In this document: in pieces, positions 1 through 9,183 of the stretch | Numbering within the stretch: position 1 is the first letter of the stretch | Layout of the letters: each line of letters opens with the position of its first letter | NCBI RefSeq assembly: GCF_041287255.1 | Contig: NZ_JBGGTX010000004.1 | Location: 496,001 to 560,000 of the forward strand | Direction: 5' to 3' | DNA: 64,000 bases | From: Tamlana flava | GTDB lineage: Bacteria; Bacteroidota; Bacteroidia; Flavobacteriales; Flavobacteriaceae | Translations under genes and position numbers: made by a program | The notes under the pieces: generated by a model | The model's database searches: none | What the model was told of the DNA's origin: nothing | What the model saw: only the letters and a program-made list of their open reading frames with translations

Positions 1-1227
1 GCCAATGCTCATCATAGCTTCCCTCGCTACATTAATGCAGTCCGCACCCATGGCAAAAGCCATGGCGGCTTTCGCTGGAAAACCAAGTTTTCCACTGCCT
101 ATAAAAACAATGCGCTCTGTCAAGCCATGGTCCTGAAAAAGTTTGTACAAATCGCTAAATCCATAAACCCATGGCAAAGAAACGTGGTCTGCAAAGCTGG
201 GAGGCGCTGCACCTGTGCCGCCTTCTCCGCCATCGACCGTTATAAAATCTGGGCCCTTGCCCGTTTTTTTCATGATACTGGCTAGCTCATGCCACTGATC
301 CAATTTTCCAATGGCCGCTTTTATACCTACGGGTAGACCTGTGGCTTTGGCTATTTCTTCAATAAAATCAACCATTTCTGCTACATTGGAAAAGGCTGAA
401 TGGTTTGGAGGTGATAATACATCTTTGCTAAGCTCTACATGTCTGATTTCGGCAATTTCTTTTGTTATTTTGGCCCCTGGAAGTACGCCGCCTTTACCTG
501 GTTTTGCTCCTTGGGATAACTTAACTTCTATGGCACGAACAAAAGGATTGTCTTCAACTAACTTCACCAATTTTTCCATAGAAAAGTTTCCATTTTTATC
601 GCGAACACCAAAATAACCTGTTCCGAAATGGAATATTACATCACCACCGTTGCAATGGTATGGGGATAAGCCTCCTTCGCCTGTATTGTGGTATGCACTC
701 GCCATTTTTACACCTTTATTTAAAGATTCAATGGCTTTTGCTGAAAGCGAACCAAAGCTCATGGCCGATACGTTAATCACAGATGCTGGGCGATATGGTT
801 TCTTTCTTTTATTAAATTCACCCATTATTTTCGCGCAGGGTAAAAAGGATTTATCGAGGTGGTTTGGATGGTTTTCTGGAATTTTGAAAGGCATCATGGC
901 ATTGTTGATAAAGATATGCTGATGGGCATAAATGTCCCTGTCTGTGCCAAAGCCCTCATAATTGTTTTCCTTTTTTGCTGAAGCATAAATCCAACTGCGT
1001 TCAATACGATTAAAAGGTAGTTCCTCTCTGTTATTGGCCACAAAATATTGGCGCATTTCGGGGCCAATGCTTTCCAACCAATAGCGTAAATGACCAACAA
1101 TAGGGTAGTTGTGACTTATGGTATGTGCTCTTTGGAAAAATATATCGCGAATGGCAACTAGAGCCAAGGCAATCAAAACCCAGCCCCACCAAGGAATATT
1201 TGAAAGGAAATCTAAAATTGTATCCAT
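1..1227 (-). CDS. FMN-binding glutamate synthase family protein (partial, C-terminus off window)
   Basis: Minus-strand frame open from the ATG at 1225-1227 to the left edge, 409 codons. The N-terminus has one membrane-spanning stretch (about residues 12-29, rich in W, I, L, V). The body then matches the FMN-binding central domain of glutamate synthase large subunit: NVSAMSFGSLS, HNTGEGGLSPYH, VDGGEGGTGAAPPSF and the phosphate-binding run around IGSGKLGFPAKAAMAF. No amidotransferase or GltD part is seen. This fits the stand-alone, membrane-anchored GltB-like oxidoreductases common in Bacteroidota, whose physiological reaction is not firmly known. Family members are about 500-530 residues, so roughly 100 residues are missing to the left. 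The following gene ends 1 bp before this ATG, so the two are probably co-transcribed. Confidence 0.85.
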   Translation of the reverse strand, partial: MDTILDFLSNIPWWGWVLIALALVAIRDIFFQRAHTISHNYPIVGHLRYWLESIGPEMRQYFVANNREELPFNRIERSWIYASAKKENNYEGFGTDRDIYAHQHIFINNAMMPFKIPENHPNHLDKSFLPCAKIMGEFNKRKKPYRPASVINVSAMSFGSLSAKAIESLNKGVKMASAYHNTGEGGLSPYHCNGGDVIFHFGTGYFGVRDKNGNFSMEKLVKLVEDNPFVRAIEVKLSQGAKPGKGGVLPGAKITKEIAEIRHVELSKDVLSPPNHSAFSNVAEMVDFIEEIAKATGLPVGIKAAIGKLDQWHELASIMKKTGKGPDFITVDGGEGGTGAAPPSFADHVSLPWVYGFSDLYKLFQDHGLTERIVFIGSGKLGFPAKAAMAFAMGADCINVAREAMMSIG

Positions 1228-1228
1228 T

Positions 1229-2536
1229 TTAATGGTTTAAATAGTCAAAAGTTATTTGGGTGAAGGCTTTTACGCCCAAAAGCATCCCACTTTCATCAAT
1301 TTTAAAATCTGGTGTGTGGTGTGGGAATGATTCTGTGTTTCCTTTGGTCATTCCACCTAAATAAAAATAAAATCCAGGTACCAGTTCTTGAAAATAAGAG
1401 AAGTCTTCCCCAATAGTTTCTGCCTTTATTTGTTTCACGTGACCATCGCCAGCTACTTTTTTAAGTGACGGCAACATTTTTGATACCAATTTATGGTCAT
1501 TATAAGTAATAGCTGTTTCGTTTGTAGATGAAAAGGTAGCACTTCCACCGTAAGCTTTGGCTATGGTTTCTGTCATTTCGGCCATGCGCTTTAAAATATG
1601 TGATTTCATATTAGGGTCGAGGGTTCTGATGGTGCCAATCATTTCTGCCGATTCAGGAATAATATTGAACCGAACACCCCCCGTGATTTTACCAACACTA
1701 ATTACTGCCGCCTCATTGGTTAATTCGCTTTCACGACTTATGATGGTTTGTAAGCCATCTATTATTTTCGCGGAAATCAAAATGGGGTCAACACCATTCC
1801 AAGGTTCTGAGCCATGGGTTTGTTTGCCCTTAACATTAATAACAAAGCGTTCCACTGCGGCCATGGCACCGCCTGGCTTAAAGTGGATTTCACCAACAGG
1901 AACACCCGAACGTATGTGTAGCCCAAAAATGGCATCCACTTTGGGGTTTTCTAAAACACCTTCTTTAATCATTAATCGAGAGCCTCCTTCTTCTCCAGGT
2001 GGCGGACTTTCCTCGGCAGGTTGAAAGATAAATTTAACTGTGCCATTAATCTTATCCTTGTTTTTTGAGAGGATTTCTGCAACACCCATCAAAATAGCCG
2101 TATGTGCGTCATGTCCACAGGCATGCATCACGCCGGTTTCCATATTTAAAAATGTGGTTTTAACTTCACTTTTAAAAGGCAAATCGTTTCTTTCTGTAAC
2201 AGGCAGGGCATCAATATCCGCTCGAAGTGCAATCACTTTTCCTGGTTTATTTCCTTTTAAGATTCCAACTACGCCTGTGTAGGCTACTCCCGTTTGCACT
2301 TCAAGCCCTAAAGATTCTAAATGTTTTGCAATTTTTTCAGCAGTTTTAAACTCTCTGTTGGACAGTTCGGGGTTTTGATGGAAATGGCGTCGCCATTCAA
2401 TGATTTTAGGCTCAATGTCTTTAAATTGATTTTCTAAGCTGTTTTGCGAGTGAAAATTGAATGTAATTAAGAAAATTGAAAATATTAGTAGAAATCTCAT
2501 GCTTGTATTTGAAATTGGATGTTTAAAGATATTCAA
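1229..2536 (-). CDS. M20 family metallopeptidase / amidohydrolase, exported
   Basis: A 435-residue M20D-type amidohydrolase (IAA-amino acid hydrolase, hippurate hydrolase and N-acyl-amino-acid deacylase group). Metal ligands are visible: HACGHDAH at 138-145 and the QPAEE motif near 172-176; RADIDALP precedes them. These enzymes remove acyl groups from amino acids using two metal ions. The N-terminus carries a hydrophobic signal-like segment. Met13 (ATG ending at 2500) gives a more typical signal peptide than the first Met, so the true start may be 12 residues in. It lies directly upstream of the glutamate-synthase-like gene with 1 bp between them. Substrate is not predictable from sequence. 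Confidence 0.88.
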   Translation of the reverse strand: MNIFKHPISNTSMRFLLIFSIFLITFNFHSQNSLENQFKDIEPKIIEWRRHFHQNPELSNREFKTAEKIAKHLESLGLEVQTGVAYTGVVGILKGNKPGKVIALRADIDALPVTERNDLPFKSEVKTTFLNMETGVMHACGHDAHTAILMGVAEILSKNKDKINGTVKFIFQPAEESPPPGEEGGSRLMIKEGVLENPKVDAIFGLHIRSGVPVGEIHFKPGGAMAAVERFVINVKGKQTHGSEPWNGVDPILISAKIIDGLQTIISRESELTNEAAVISVGKITGGVRFNIIPESAEMIGTIRTLDPNMKSHILKRMAEMTETIAKAYGGSATFSSTNETAITYNDHKLVSKMLPSLKKVAGDGHVKQIKAETIGEDFSYFQELVPGFYFYLGGMTKGNTESFPHHTPDFKIDESGMLLGVKAFTQITFDYLNH

Positions 2537-2644
2537 AAATTAACAAAGCCAAAGCGGTCAGTTAATTGTTTATAATTATTAATAAATCTGCCAAGCTAAA
2601 CGTGCAACAATGGTTATTTTTATGCTTTTAAAATTGCAAAGACC

Positions 2645-4975
2645 TTGGAAAAATATTTAAGCCAGTTAAATGATGCACAATTGGAGCCTACTACCCAAAT
2701 TGATGGCCCAATGATTGTAATTGCAGGTGCTGGTTCGGGAAAAACGCGCGTGCTTACTTATAGAATTGCTTATATGATGAGCAAAGGCATAGACCCTTTT
2801 AACATTTTGGCGTTAACCTTTACCAACAAGGCGGCTCGTGAAATGAAAGAGCGTATTGCAACCATTGTTGGAGCTAGCGAAGCCAAAAATTTGTGGATGG
2901 GTACATTTCACTCCGTGTTCGCTAGAATTTTGCGTAGTGAAGCCGACAAGTTGGGCTATCCAAGTAATTTTACCATTTATGACACCCAAGATTCTGATAG
3001 ATTGATTGCCTCAATCATTAAAGAAATGAATCTTGACAAGGATGTTTACAAATACAAGCAAATTCGTTCGAGAATTTCATCCTATAAAAACAGTTTAATT
3101 ACTGTTCGTGCTTATTTTCAAAATCCGGAACTAATTGAAGCCGATGCCATGGCACGCCGACCCCGAATGGGTGATATTTACAAGGAATACGTAGAGCGTT
3201 GCTTTAAGGCTGGAGCCATGGATTTTGATGATTTATTATTGAAAACCAACGAATTGCTTACCCGTTTTCCTGATGTTTTAATGAAATACCAAAATCGGTT
3301 TAGGTACATTTTGGTTGATGAGTACCAAGATACAAACCATTCGCAGTATCTCATTGTTAGGGCACTTTCCGATAGGTTTCAAAATATATGCGTTGTGGGT
3401 GATGATGCCCAAAGTATCTATGCGTTTCGTGGGGCAAACATCAATAATATTTTAAATTTTCAGAAGGATTATGATGATGTGAAGGTATTCCGATTGGAAC
3501 AAAATTATCGTTCTACCAAAAACATTGTCAATGCGGCAAATTCCATCATCGATAAAAATCAAACCAAACTTGAAAAAGTGGTTTGGACGGCCAATGATGA
3601 AGGCCAAAAAATAAAAGTCAACCGTTCGTTGACCGATGCTGATGAAGGTCGTTATGTGGCCAGTACTATTTTCGACAATAAAATGAACCATCAGCTAAAG
3701 AATAGTGATTTTGCTATTTTATACCGTACCAATGCGCAGTCGCGCTCTATTGAGGACGCCTTGCGAAAGCGCGATATTCCGTATAGGATTTACGGCGGTT
3801 TATCATTCTATCAGCGAAAAGAAATAAAAGATGTGTTGTCATATTTGCGATTGGTTATCAATCCTGCCGATGAGGAAGCATTAAAACGTGTCATTAATTT
3901 TCCGCCACGAGGCATTGGGCAGACCACTATTGATAAACTCATTGTCGCTGCAAATGGATATAAAAAAACCATTTTCGAGGTGATGAAAAACATTGACAAA
4001 ACCGAAGTTAATGTTAATTCTGGTACAAAAACCAAACTTCAGGATTTTGTCACGCTTATTGAAAGCTATCAGGTTTTAAACCAATCCGCCGATGTTTTTG
4101 AATTGGCAGAACACGTTACCCGATCCAGTGGTTTGATTCGGGAATTCAATAAAGATGGTACGCCAGAAGGTGTAACTCGAATGGAAAACATTGAGGAACT
4201 TTTAAACGGTATGAAGGATTTTGTTGAAGGACAAAAAGAAGTGGCAGACGCTACGGGTTCTTTAACTGAATTTTTAGAAGATGTGGCGTTGGCAACCGAT
4301 TTGGACAATGATAAAGACGGTATTGACCGAGTAGCCTTAATGACCATACATTTGGCAAAAGGACTGGAATTTCCTTATGTGTATATTGTTGGGCTAGAGG
4401 AAGATTTGTTCCCTAGTGCGATGAGTATGAACACGCGCAGTGAGTTGGAGGAGGAGCGCAGACTATTTTATGTGGCTTTGACTCGTGCTGAAAAACAGGC
4501 TTATTTAACTTATGCTTTGTCGCGATACCGATGGGGAAAATTGGTGGACTCTGAACCTAGCCGTTTTATTGAAGAAATTGATGATGAATTTTTGGACATT
4601 GTAACACCCATTGAAGAACGTCGTTTTAACCCCATGCTTAGTGCCGATATTTTTGGGGATGTAGAGCCAAACAAGATTAGATACAAACCCGCCAAACAAC
4701 ATGTTTTTAACAAAGGCAAGGCAAAAAGTGAACCTGAAAAATTTCAGGTTTCTACGCCAAAAAAATTGAAACCGTTGGCTCAAACCAATGGAAACACCAA
4801 TTTGTTTGACAGTAAATTGGCCGTGGGCAATACCGTAAAGCATATTAGGTTTGGCACTGGTGAAGTCTTAAAAATAGAAGGCACTGGTGCCGACACGAAA
4901 GCCGAAATTAAATTTCAGCATGGTGGGGTTAAAAAACTGTTGTTGCGTTTTGCGAAGTTGGAGGTTGTTGGGTGA
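2645..4975 (+). CDS. pcrA: ATP-dependent DNA helicase PcrA/UvrD (SF1)
   Basis: 776 residues, normal length for PcrA/UvrD, the 3'-5' helicase of nucleotide excision repair and replication-fork/transcription conflict resolution. All SF1A motifs are present: Walker A GAGSGKT at 28-34, DEYQDT at 225-230, GDDAQSIYAFRGA, the LEQNYRS motif, TIHLAKGLEFPYV and EERRLFYVALTRAE. The C-terminal 50 residues (VKHIRFGTGEVLKI onward) form the Tudor-like module that in PcrA contacts RNA polymerase. The start is a TTG: the only nearby upstream ATG (2622) is out of frame, and the family N-terminus begins exactly at this ME-YL-QLN segment. Transcribed divergently from the amidohydrolase gene. Confidence 0.95.
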   Translation: MEKYLSQLNDAQLEPTTQIDGPMIVIAGAGSGKTRVLTYRIAYMMSKGIDPFNILALTFTNKAAREMKERIATIVGASEAKNLWMGTFHSVFARILRSEADKLGYPSNFTIYDTQDSDRLIASIIKEMNLDKDVYKYKQIRSRISSYKNSLITVRAYFQNPELIEADAMARRPRMGDIYKEYVERCFKAGAMDFDDLLLKTNELLTRFPDVLMKYQNRFRYILVDEYQDTNHSQYLIVRALSDRFQNICVVGDDAQSIYAFRGANINNILNFQKDYDDVKVFRLEQNYRSTKNIVNAANSIIDKNQTKLEKVVWTANDEGQKIKVNRSLTDADEGRYVASTIFDNKMNHQLKNSDFAILYRTNAQSRSIEDALRKRDIPYRIYGGLSFYQRKEIKDVLSYLRLVINPADEEALKRVINFPPRGIGQTTIDKLIVAANGYKKTIFEVMKNIDKTEVNVNSGTKTKLQDFVTLIESYQVLNQSADVFELAEHVTRSSGLIREFNKDGTPEGVTRMENIEELLNGMKDFVEGQKEVADATGSLTEFLEDVALATDLDNDKDGIDRVALMTIHLAKGLEFPYVYIVGLEEDLFPSAMSMNTRSELEEERRLFYVALTRAEKQAYLTYALSRYRWGKLVDSEPSRFIEEIDDEFLDIVTPIEERRFNPMLSADIFGDVEPNKIRYKPAKQHVFNKGKAKSEPEKFQVSTPKKLKPLAQTNGNTNLFDSKLAVGNTVKHIRFGTGEVLKIEGTGADTKAEIKFQHGGVKKLLLRFAKLEVVG

Positions 4976-5049
4976 TAGATTTTTGGAAGTAGCCTTTATG
5001 GATTAAAAATCGAAAAATTTGCATAAATTTCAATCTCTCATTCTGGTCA

Positions 5050-5850
5050 CTAAAATTTATCGTTCTTGAATACAAATTTTAATCCTTCTGCATAAGATAA
5101 AGGGTAAGTGTTTTCAAAGTCGCTCTCTTTATATTCTTTAGCCTCAAATTGAAGCCATGGATATTTCGCTTCAGTAATCAATTTGATTAGTGTTGTACAT
5201 TTTGTCCGATCATTGCTCGTTGAAAAAGAAAAATGCAGTTTTTTATTCGACTTATTTTTTGGAAAATTATTTTTCTCAATTAAATCTATAATGGACGAAG
5301 CATAATTAGGCGATGGGTCTGTAACAACAAAATTATCAAATACTTGCTGTGCAGTATCTTCAAGAAAAAGGGTCATGAGTACTACACCCGACTCACTTCC
5401 TTTACCAATGAATGTTCGAGAGGAATTTTTAGTGTACAAACTATCCACATATCTGGTCATATCTTTAAAAATAGCATAATGATCTTCAAAATTATCTGGT
5501 TCGGCATCAATATCCGGTATAGCATCTAATGAGACAACCAAAGCATTAAAACCCTTTATTTGATTTATTCCATATATAGCCTTCTCAAACTCATCGGTAG
5601 CTAATTTAAAATGCTGTTCTGTAAAATCGATTAAAAAAATAGCTGGTAGGCTCTTTTTGGTATTGTAACTGTGGGGCAAATATATTTTACCTTTCATTTC
5701 TCTCCCTTGAGATATAAAGGTGAAAACTTCAATTTTTGATAAAGTTGTATCGACCAATCGCTCGGGAAAGATATCGCTGGCTATTGCAATTGTTTTAACC
5801 CCAAAAATGAAAATTAGAGACCAAAAGACAACCTTGGTTTTTACATTCAT
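5050..5850 (-). CDS. Esterase-D-like alpha/beta-hydrolase fold protein, probably exported
   Basis: 266 residues beginning with a hydrophobic signal segment (about residues 9-26). The body resembles the Fes/esterase D family: a beta-sheet N-terminal part (MKGKIYLPHSYNTKKSLPAIF) followed by the expected nucleophile elbow. Here the elbow reads GKGSESG instead of the usual GHSxGG, so a serine remains but the context is degenerate. A clear catalytic His near the C-terminus is not obvious. It may be a divergent esterase or a non-catalytic relative. It is followed 13 bp upstream on the same strand by the small dimeric-barrel gene. I cannot assign a substrate. Confidence 0.55.
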   Translation of the reverse strand: MNVKTKVVFWSLIFIFGVKTIAIASDIFPERLVDTTLSKIEVFTFISQGREMKGKIYLPHSYNTKKSLPAIFLIDFTEQHFKLATDEFEKAIYGINQIKGFNALVVSLDAIPDIDAEPDNFEDHYAIFKDMTRYVDSLYTKNSSRTFIGKGSESGVVLMTLFLEDTAQQVFDNFVVTDPSPNYASSIIDLIEKNNFPKNKSNKKLHFSFSTSNDRTKCTTLIKLITEAKYPWLQFEAKEYKESDFENTYPLSYAEGLKFVFKNDKF

Positions 5851-5863
5851 TATAAACGATTAT

Positions 5864-6199
5864 TTATTTCAGAATTAGTTCTTTTTTCAGTTGAAAATGC
5901 TGTGCAGTCTTATCATACCTTGATAATACACGCTTTGCATTATCTGGAATGTAGGCTGTCTTATAATCTTCTCCGGCAAAAGTTTTAACAGATTCAAGGC
6001 AATCAAATTGAAGAATCAGAAAAAACTCTACTTCATCTTTTTTATGCTGTATTGAAATGCTAACTTTTTCTAAGCCGTCTACTCCTTTCTTTTTTAAAGC
6101 CGGAAACACCTCGTTAACAAGCATATCTTCATAGATGGGTCCATTTTCGTGTGAAGTCCAGCCCTTCCATGTTCTGATGATTTTTACTTTTTCATTCAT
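5864..6199 (-). CDS. Antibiotic biosynthesis monooxygenase-like (dimeric alpha-beta barrel) protein
   Basis: 111 residues with the size and secondary-structure rhythm of a ferredoxin-like dimeric alpha-beta barrel (ABM/DUF1330-type): an initial strand KVKIIRTWKGWT, a helix around the MLVNEVFPALKKK segment, a strand DEVEFFLILQFD, then the helix SVKTFAGEDYKTA and a C-terminal strand. Proteins of this type range from heme-degrading or quinol monooxygenases to proteins of unknown function. No heme ligand or other active-site residue can be read with confidence. It lies 13 bp upstream of the esterase-like gene on the same strand, so the two probably share a transcript. Confidence 0.6.
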   Translation of the reverse strand: MNEKVKIIRTWKGWTSHENGPIYEDMLVNEVFPALKKKGVDGLEKVSISIQHKKDEVEFFLILQFDCLESVKTFAGEDYKTAYIPDNAKRVLSRYDKTAQHFQLKKELILK

Positions 6200-6295
6200 T
6201 TAGAAACTTCTTTTATTTGGCTATTATAAGCCATAAGGATTCTTCTAAATTAAGAATAAAATCTAATCCAAGCAGAGAAAAGTGGGCAGAGTAAT

Positions 6296-7264
6296 CTATT
6301 TTACCATACAAACCGAATTGATGTGCCCATCGCCATCATATTCCTTTACCGAGTTGTTGGGGTCTACAATCCATTTGCCATCTACAATAAATTTGTAATG
6401 GTGTTTGCCACCGGAAAGAGGTATGACATATTTCCAGCCATAATCCATTTTGCGCATCACCAGTTCGTGTTCATCCCAATTGTTAAATGAGCCTGCAAGT
6501 ACTACTTTTTGGGCATTTGTATAACCTCTTAACTTAAAGGTGGTATATTCTTTTATGTTTATTACAGAGTTGAATTCGTCGAACTCGTTTCTCGTTTTAT
6601 AGGGGTTGTTGGGGTCTTCCATCCATTGCCCATCAACAATATAGCGGTATTGGTAAATGTCTGGTTTCATTTGCAATGTCAGCTCCCAGCCATATTCTGT
6701 TTTGTTCATTTTAAAAAGGTGTTCGTCCCATTTGTTAAATGAACCGGCCAAGATTACCCTTTTGGCATTTTTAAAGCCCTTAAGTTTAAAACTAGCATTA
6801 CCATTTTCGCTAGGGTAGGCTGTGTACATTTTTAGGTTGTAAACACCATGCATACGCATGCCATTTTTTGTGGCCTTGGCAATATTTGGATCTTTTCTTG
6901 AAGGTTCTGCCCAATAGGCATTATTAATGACGTATTTGAATTCCCAAGAAAATTCATCGGTAAAATCATTTATGTTTTTGCGTAATTGATAGGTGTGGTT
7001 GCCTGTTTTTTTCATTTCCCAATTGTCTCTAGACCACAGGTTGAATTCGCCCGAAACCACAACGTTTTCAATATCCAAATCATTAAAATCAACCACTTGT
7101 CCCGTATATTCTTGGGTGAATTTTGAATATTCTCGAACATCAAAAGTAAACACAACGGTATCGCCTTCAATTTTATAGCCTTTTAGCTCGTTGGTTTGCC
7201 CTAAAGCATAAAAACCGATGAAGGTTAAGATTATAGTGGCCGTATGTAAAATGAACTTTTTCAC
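6296..7264 (-). CDS. Secreted protein of three CBM48/AMPK-type glycogen-binding-like units
   Basis: 322 residues with a signal peptide (about 1-22) and otherwise only E-set carbohydrate-binding units related to CBM48 and the AMPK beta glycogen-binding domain. Two clear copies lie at about 158-240 and 242-322, each with the pattern V-L-AGSFN-WDEH, Y-GW, Y-YIVDG-W--DPNN. A divergent unit at about 66-125 keeps SGEFNLW and YVINNAYWAEP. There is no catalytic domain. The last 4 bases of the upstream gene overlap its start, so it is translationally coupled to the retropepsin-like protease gene. A role in periplasmic or surface carbohydrate binding is inference; CBM48-like folds can also act as protein-protein modules. 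Confidence 0.75.
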   Translation of the reverse strand: MKKFILHTATIILTFIGFYALGQTNELKGYKIEGDTVVFTFDVREYSKFTQEYTGQVVDFNDLDIENVVVSGEFNLWSRDNWEMKKTGNHTYQLRKNINDFTDEFSWEFKYVINNAYWAEPSRKDPNIAKATKNGMRMHGVYNLKMYTAYPSENGNASFKLKGFKNAKRVILAGSFNKWDEHLFKMNKTEYGWELTLQMKPDIYQYRYIVDGQWMEDPNNPYKTRNEFDEFNSVINIKEYTTFKLRGYTNAQKVVLAGSFNNWDEHELVMRKMDYGWKYVIPLSGGKHHYKFIVDGKWIVDPNNSVKEYDGDGHINSVCMVK

Positions 7265-8226
7265 TGATGGTTTAACGGATAATCTATAAAGAACAATTTT
7301 TCTTTTTGATAATTTATAATGGTTCGTTTTTGGGCAAAAAATTCATAGCCTAAAATGCCGTCTAAATTGGTGCCGAAAGCTTCGTTCATTCTGTTTAAGT
7401 TGGTCAAAACGGTTAGCATCGGCCCAAAATATATTTTTTTGCTCAGTTTTACACGGTGCAATTTTCCTGCCAAAACTTCAACTTTTCCGTTGTTTATTCC
7501 GGAAAGTCGCATACGCTTTTTTGGTATAAAATACTTGAGTACTGCTTTGGGTACACTTTTGTTTATTTGGTTAAATTCTGCTGCGGAATCAATACCCAAT
7601 CTAACGTTTTGGTTGTTGATTTGCCCATTAACCACAATGGAATGGTTAATCAATTTAAAATCCACACTGTCAACTATCCGTTCCAAATATACATGTTTAT
7701 TCAATTTCTCGCCTGCTTTATCAACTTTGCTAAGCGTCATTTGGTTTAGGTGCATATCAATAAAAATTTCGTAATCTTTAAGGATATTGTAGCCAATAAT
7801 TCCCAAAAGCTTCATTTTTTTACTTTTTTCAATATGCGAAAGGTCAATGATATCTGAGTTTTTATTTTCCAATTTAAAATTCTGCAAAACAAATTCCTTA
7901 ATATGTTTTTCATAGGAGTCCTCTACCGAATGCATAATTCCAGATGCTGAAGCATTCTTTTTTTGATGTTCATATACATTGGAAAAATGGACTTTGTTGA
8001 GTATCATGGTTTCCGACCCTGTATCGATAATAAAATTACCTTCTTTGTCAAAAATTTCAGCTTTTACAACAATCAGGTGATCTACCAACTTGAACGGAAT
8101 ACGGGTAGTGTATGGGTTTAAGATTTCGGCATTTGAAAAATGAATGGGTGGATTGGTGTCACCAAATACAAATGCAGATTTAAAACAAAGTAAAAGAAAG
8201 AATATAAGGGTTAGATGTCTTAGCAT
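7261..8226 (-). CDS. Retropepsin-like aspartyl protease family protein, exported
   Basis: 321 residues with an N-terminal signal peptide (about 1-22). The sequence F-IIDTGSETMIL at 66-75 is the flap-side DTGS motif of single-domain aspartyl (retropepsin-like) proteases. A second related segment, GIDSAAEF near residue 208, suggests a two-lobed arrangement in which the second lobe has DSA instead of DTG. GIIGYNIL and GILGYEFF follow each lobe in the way ILG-hhh follows the active aspartate in this family. The stop overlaps the start of the CBM48-repeat gene by 4 bp. The second lobe may be less active; whether the enzyme cleaves proteins is unproven. Confidence 0.7.
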   Translation of the reverse strand: MLRHLTLIFFLLLCFKSAFVFGDTNPPIHFSNAEILNPYTTRIPFKLVDHLIVVKAEIFDKEGNFIIDTGSETMILNKVHFSNVYEHQKKNASASGIMHSVEDSYEKHIKEFVLQNFKLENKNSDIIDLSHIEKSKKMKLLGIIGYNILKDYEIFIDMHLNQMTLSKVDKAGEKLNKHVYLERIVDSVDFKLINHSIVVNGQINNQNVRLGIDSAAEFNQINKSVPKAVLKYFIPKKRMRLSGINNGKVEVLAGKLHRVKLSKKIYFGPMLTVLTNLNRMNEAFGTNLDGILGYEFFAQKRTIINYQKEKLFFIDYPLNHQ

Positions 8227-8269
8227 AAATTAAAGACTAGCTTGAAGACAAATTGTTACATTTTTTTCT

Positions 8270-9139
8270 TTATAAATTATTAATTATAAAAACTTTAAGT
8301 TTTGTCCAAGTATCACTAAGGTTGATTCCTTCCCATCCGTGACCTTCATTTGGATATAAAGTAAACTCGTGGTTTACATTCAAGCTAACTAGTTTATCCC
8401 TGAGGTCTGTTCCTTGACTAGTTGGTACTAAAGGGTCTTGTCCGCCATAAAATAAAATAGTAGAAGGAGAGTCTTCAGTTACTTGATGGTAGGGGCTTAT
8501 TTCTTCTAAGTATTCGGTTGTAAGATTTAAACCATATAAACTGATAAGTAATTGCAGGGCTGTATTAGTATTATTAGTATATGCAGGGTCCGTAAAATTG
8601 GTTGGCCCAACAATGCTGCAAACCATATTAACATTATTAGCTACATCAAAAGCATAACTCCAGAGTAAAGATAAATGACCTCCAGCACTGGTTCCAATAA
8701 ATCCGATTTTGTCTGAAATAGAATATTTTGCTTTGTTGTCTTTTAAAAATTGTATAACACTAGAAATATCATCAATTTGCATCGGATAAGCCTGATTAGT
8801 AGCATCTGCTAATCTGTAGTTTACATTTGCAATGGCAACATCGGGAATTTCTTGTATTAAAAGGTCTTTAAAGACATTCATAGAACTTTTATCACCTGAT
8901 GTCCATCCGCCTCCATGAACCAAAATAATGGTTTTGGTACTCGCTGTTCTGTTGGCAGGCAAGTATAAATCGAATTTTTGGTTAATATCTGCTCCATAAG
9001 AAATATTCAATTCTTCATACGCTTCTAGAACCTCATTATCAGAATCATCAAGATTAGTTATATCTACTTTTTCAGTAGAACAGCTAATAAAAATTAGTGT
9101 AGTTAAGCTATTTATAATTACGAATCTCAGTAATTTCAT
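8270..9139 (-). CDS. Alpha/beta hydrolase, lipoprotein (esterase/lipase, BD-FAE-like)
   Basis: 289 residues. Lipoprotein signal peptide ending LIFISC (Cys20) followed by STEKVD. Hormone-sensitive-lipase/BD-FAE type hydrolase: oxyanion motif HGGGW at 75-79, nucleophile elbow GTSAGG with Ser151, an acidic residue in GGQDPLVP near 235 and His in NEGHGWEG near 266. The full catalytic triad is therefore present. Such enzymes de-esterify small acyl or aryl esters. It is divergent from the Sua5-like gene with a 44-bp gap, and is separate from the protease gene downstream by about 43 bp. Confidence 0.8.
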   Translation of the reverse strand: MKLLRFVIINSLTTLIFISCSTEKVDITNLDDSDNEVLEAYEELNISYGADINQKFDLYLPANRTASTKTIILVHGGGWTSGDKSSMNVFKDLLIQEIPDVAIANVNYRLADATNQAYPMQIDDISSVIQFLKDNKAKYSISDKIGFIGTSAGGHLSLLWSYAFDVANNVNMVCSIVGPTNFTDPAYTNNTNTALQLLISLYGLNLTTEYLEEISPYHQVTEDSPSTILFYGGQDPLVPTSQGTDLRDKLVSLNVNHEFTLYPNEGHGWEGINLSDTWTKLKVFIINNL

Positions 9140-9183
9140 AAAAAATATGGTTATTTTGTAATTGATAGCGCAATATAAATATT

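Noticed and set aside
1557..2024. 155-residue plus-strand frame inside the M20 amidohydrolase gene
   Set aside because: Antisense to conserved M20 catalytic sequence, proline/serine-rich shadow, no supporting context.
4505..4843. 112-residue minus-strand frame inside pcrA
   Set aside because: Opposite-strand shadow of a strongly conserved helicase gene; low-complexity aromatic composition and no start context.
7355..7774. 139- and 97-residue plus-strand frames inside the retropepsin-like gene
   Set aside because: Antisense frames over a conserved family sequence; aromatic- and leucine-rich by chance in AT-rich DNA.
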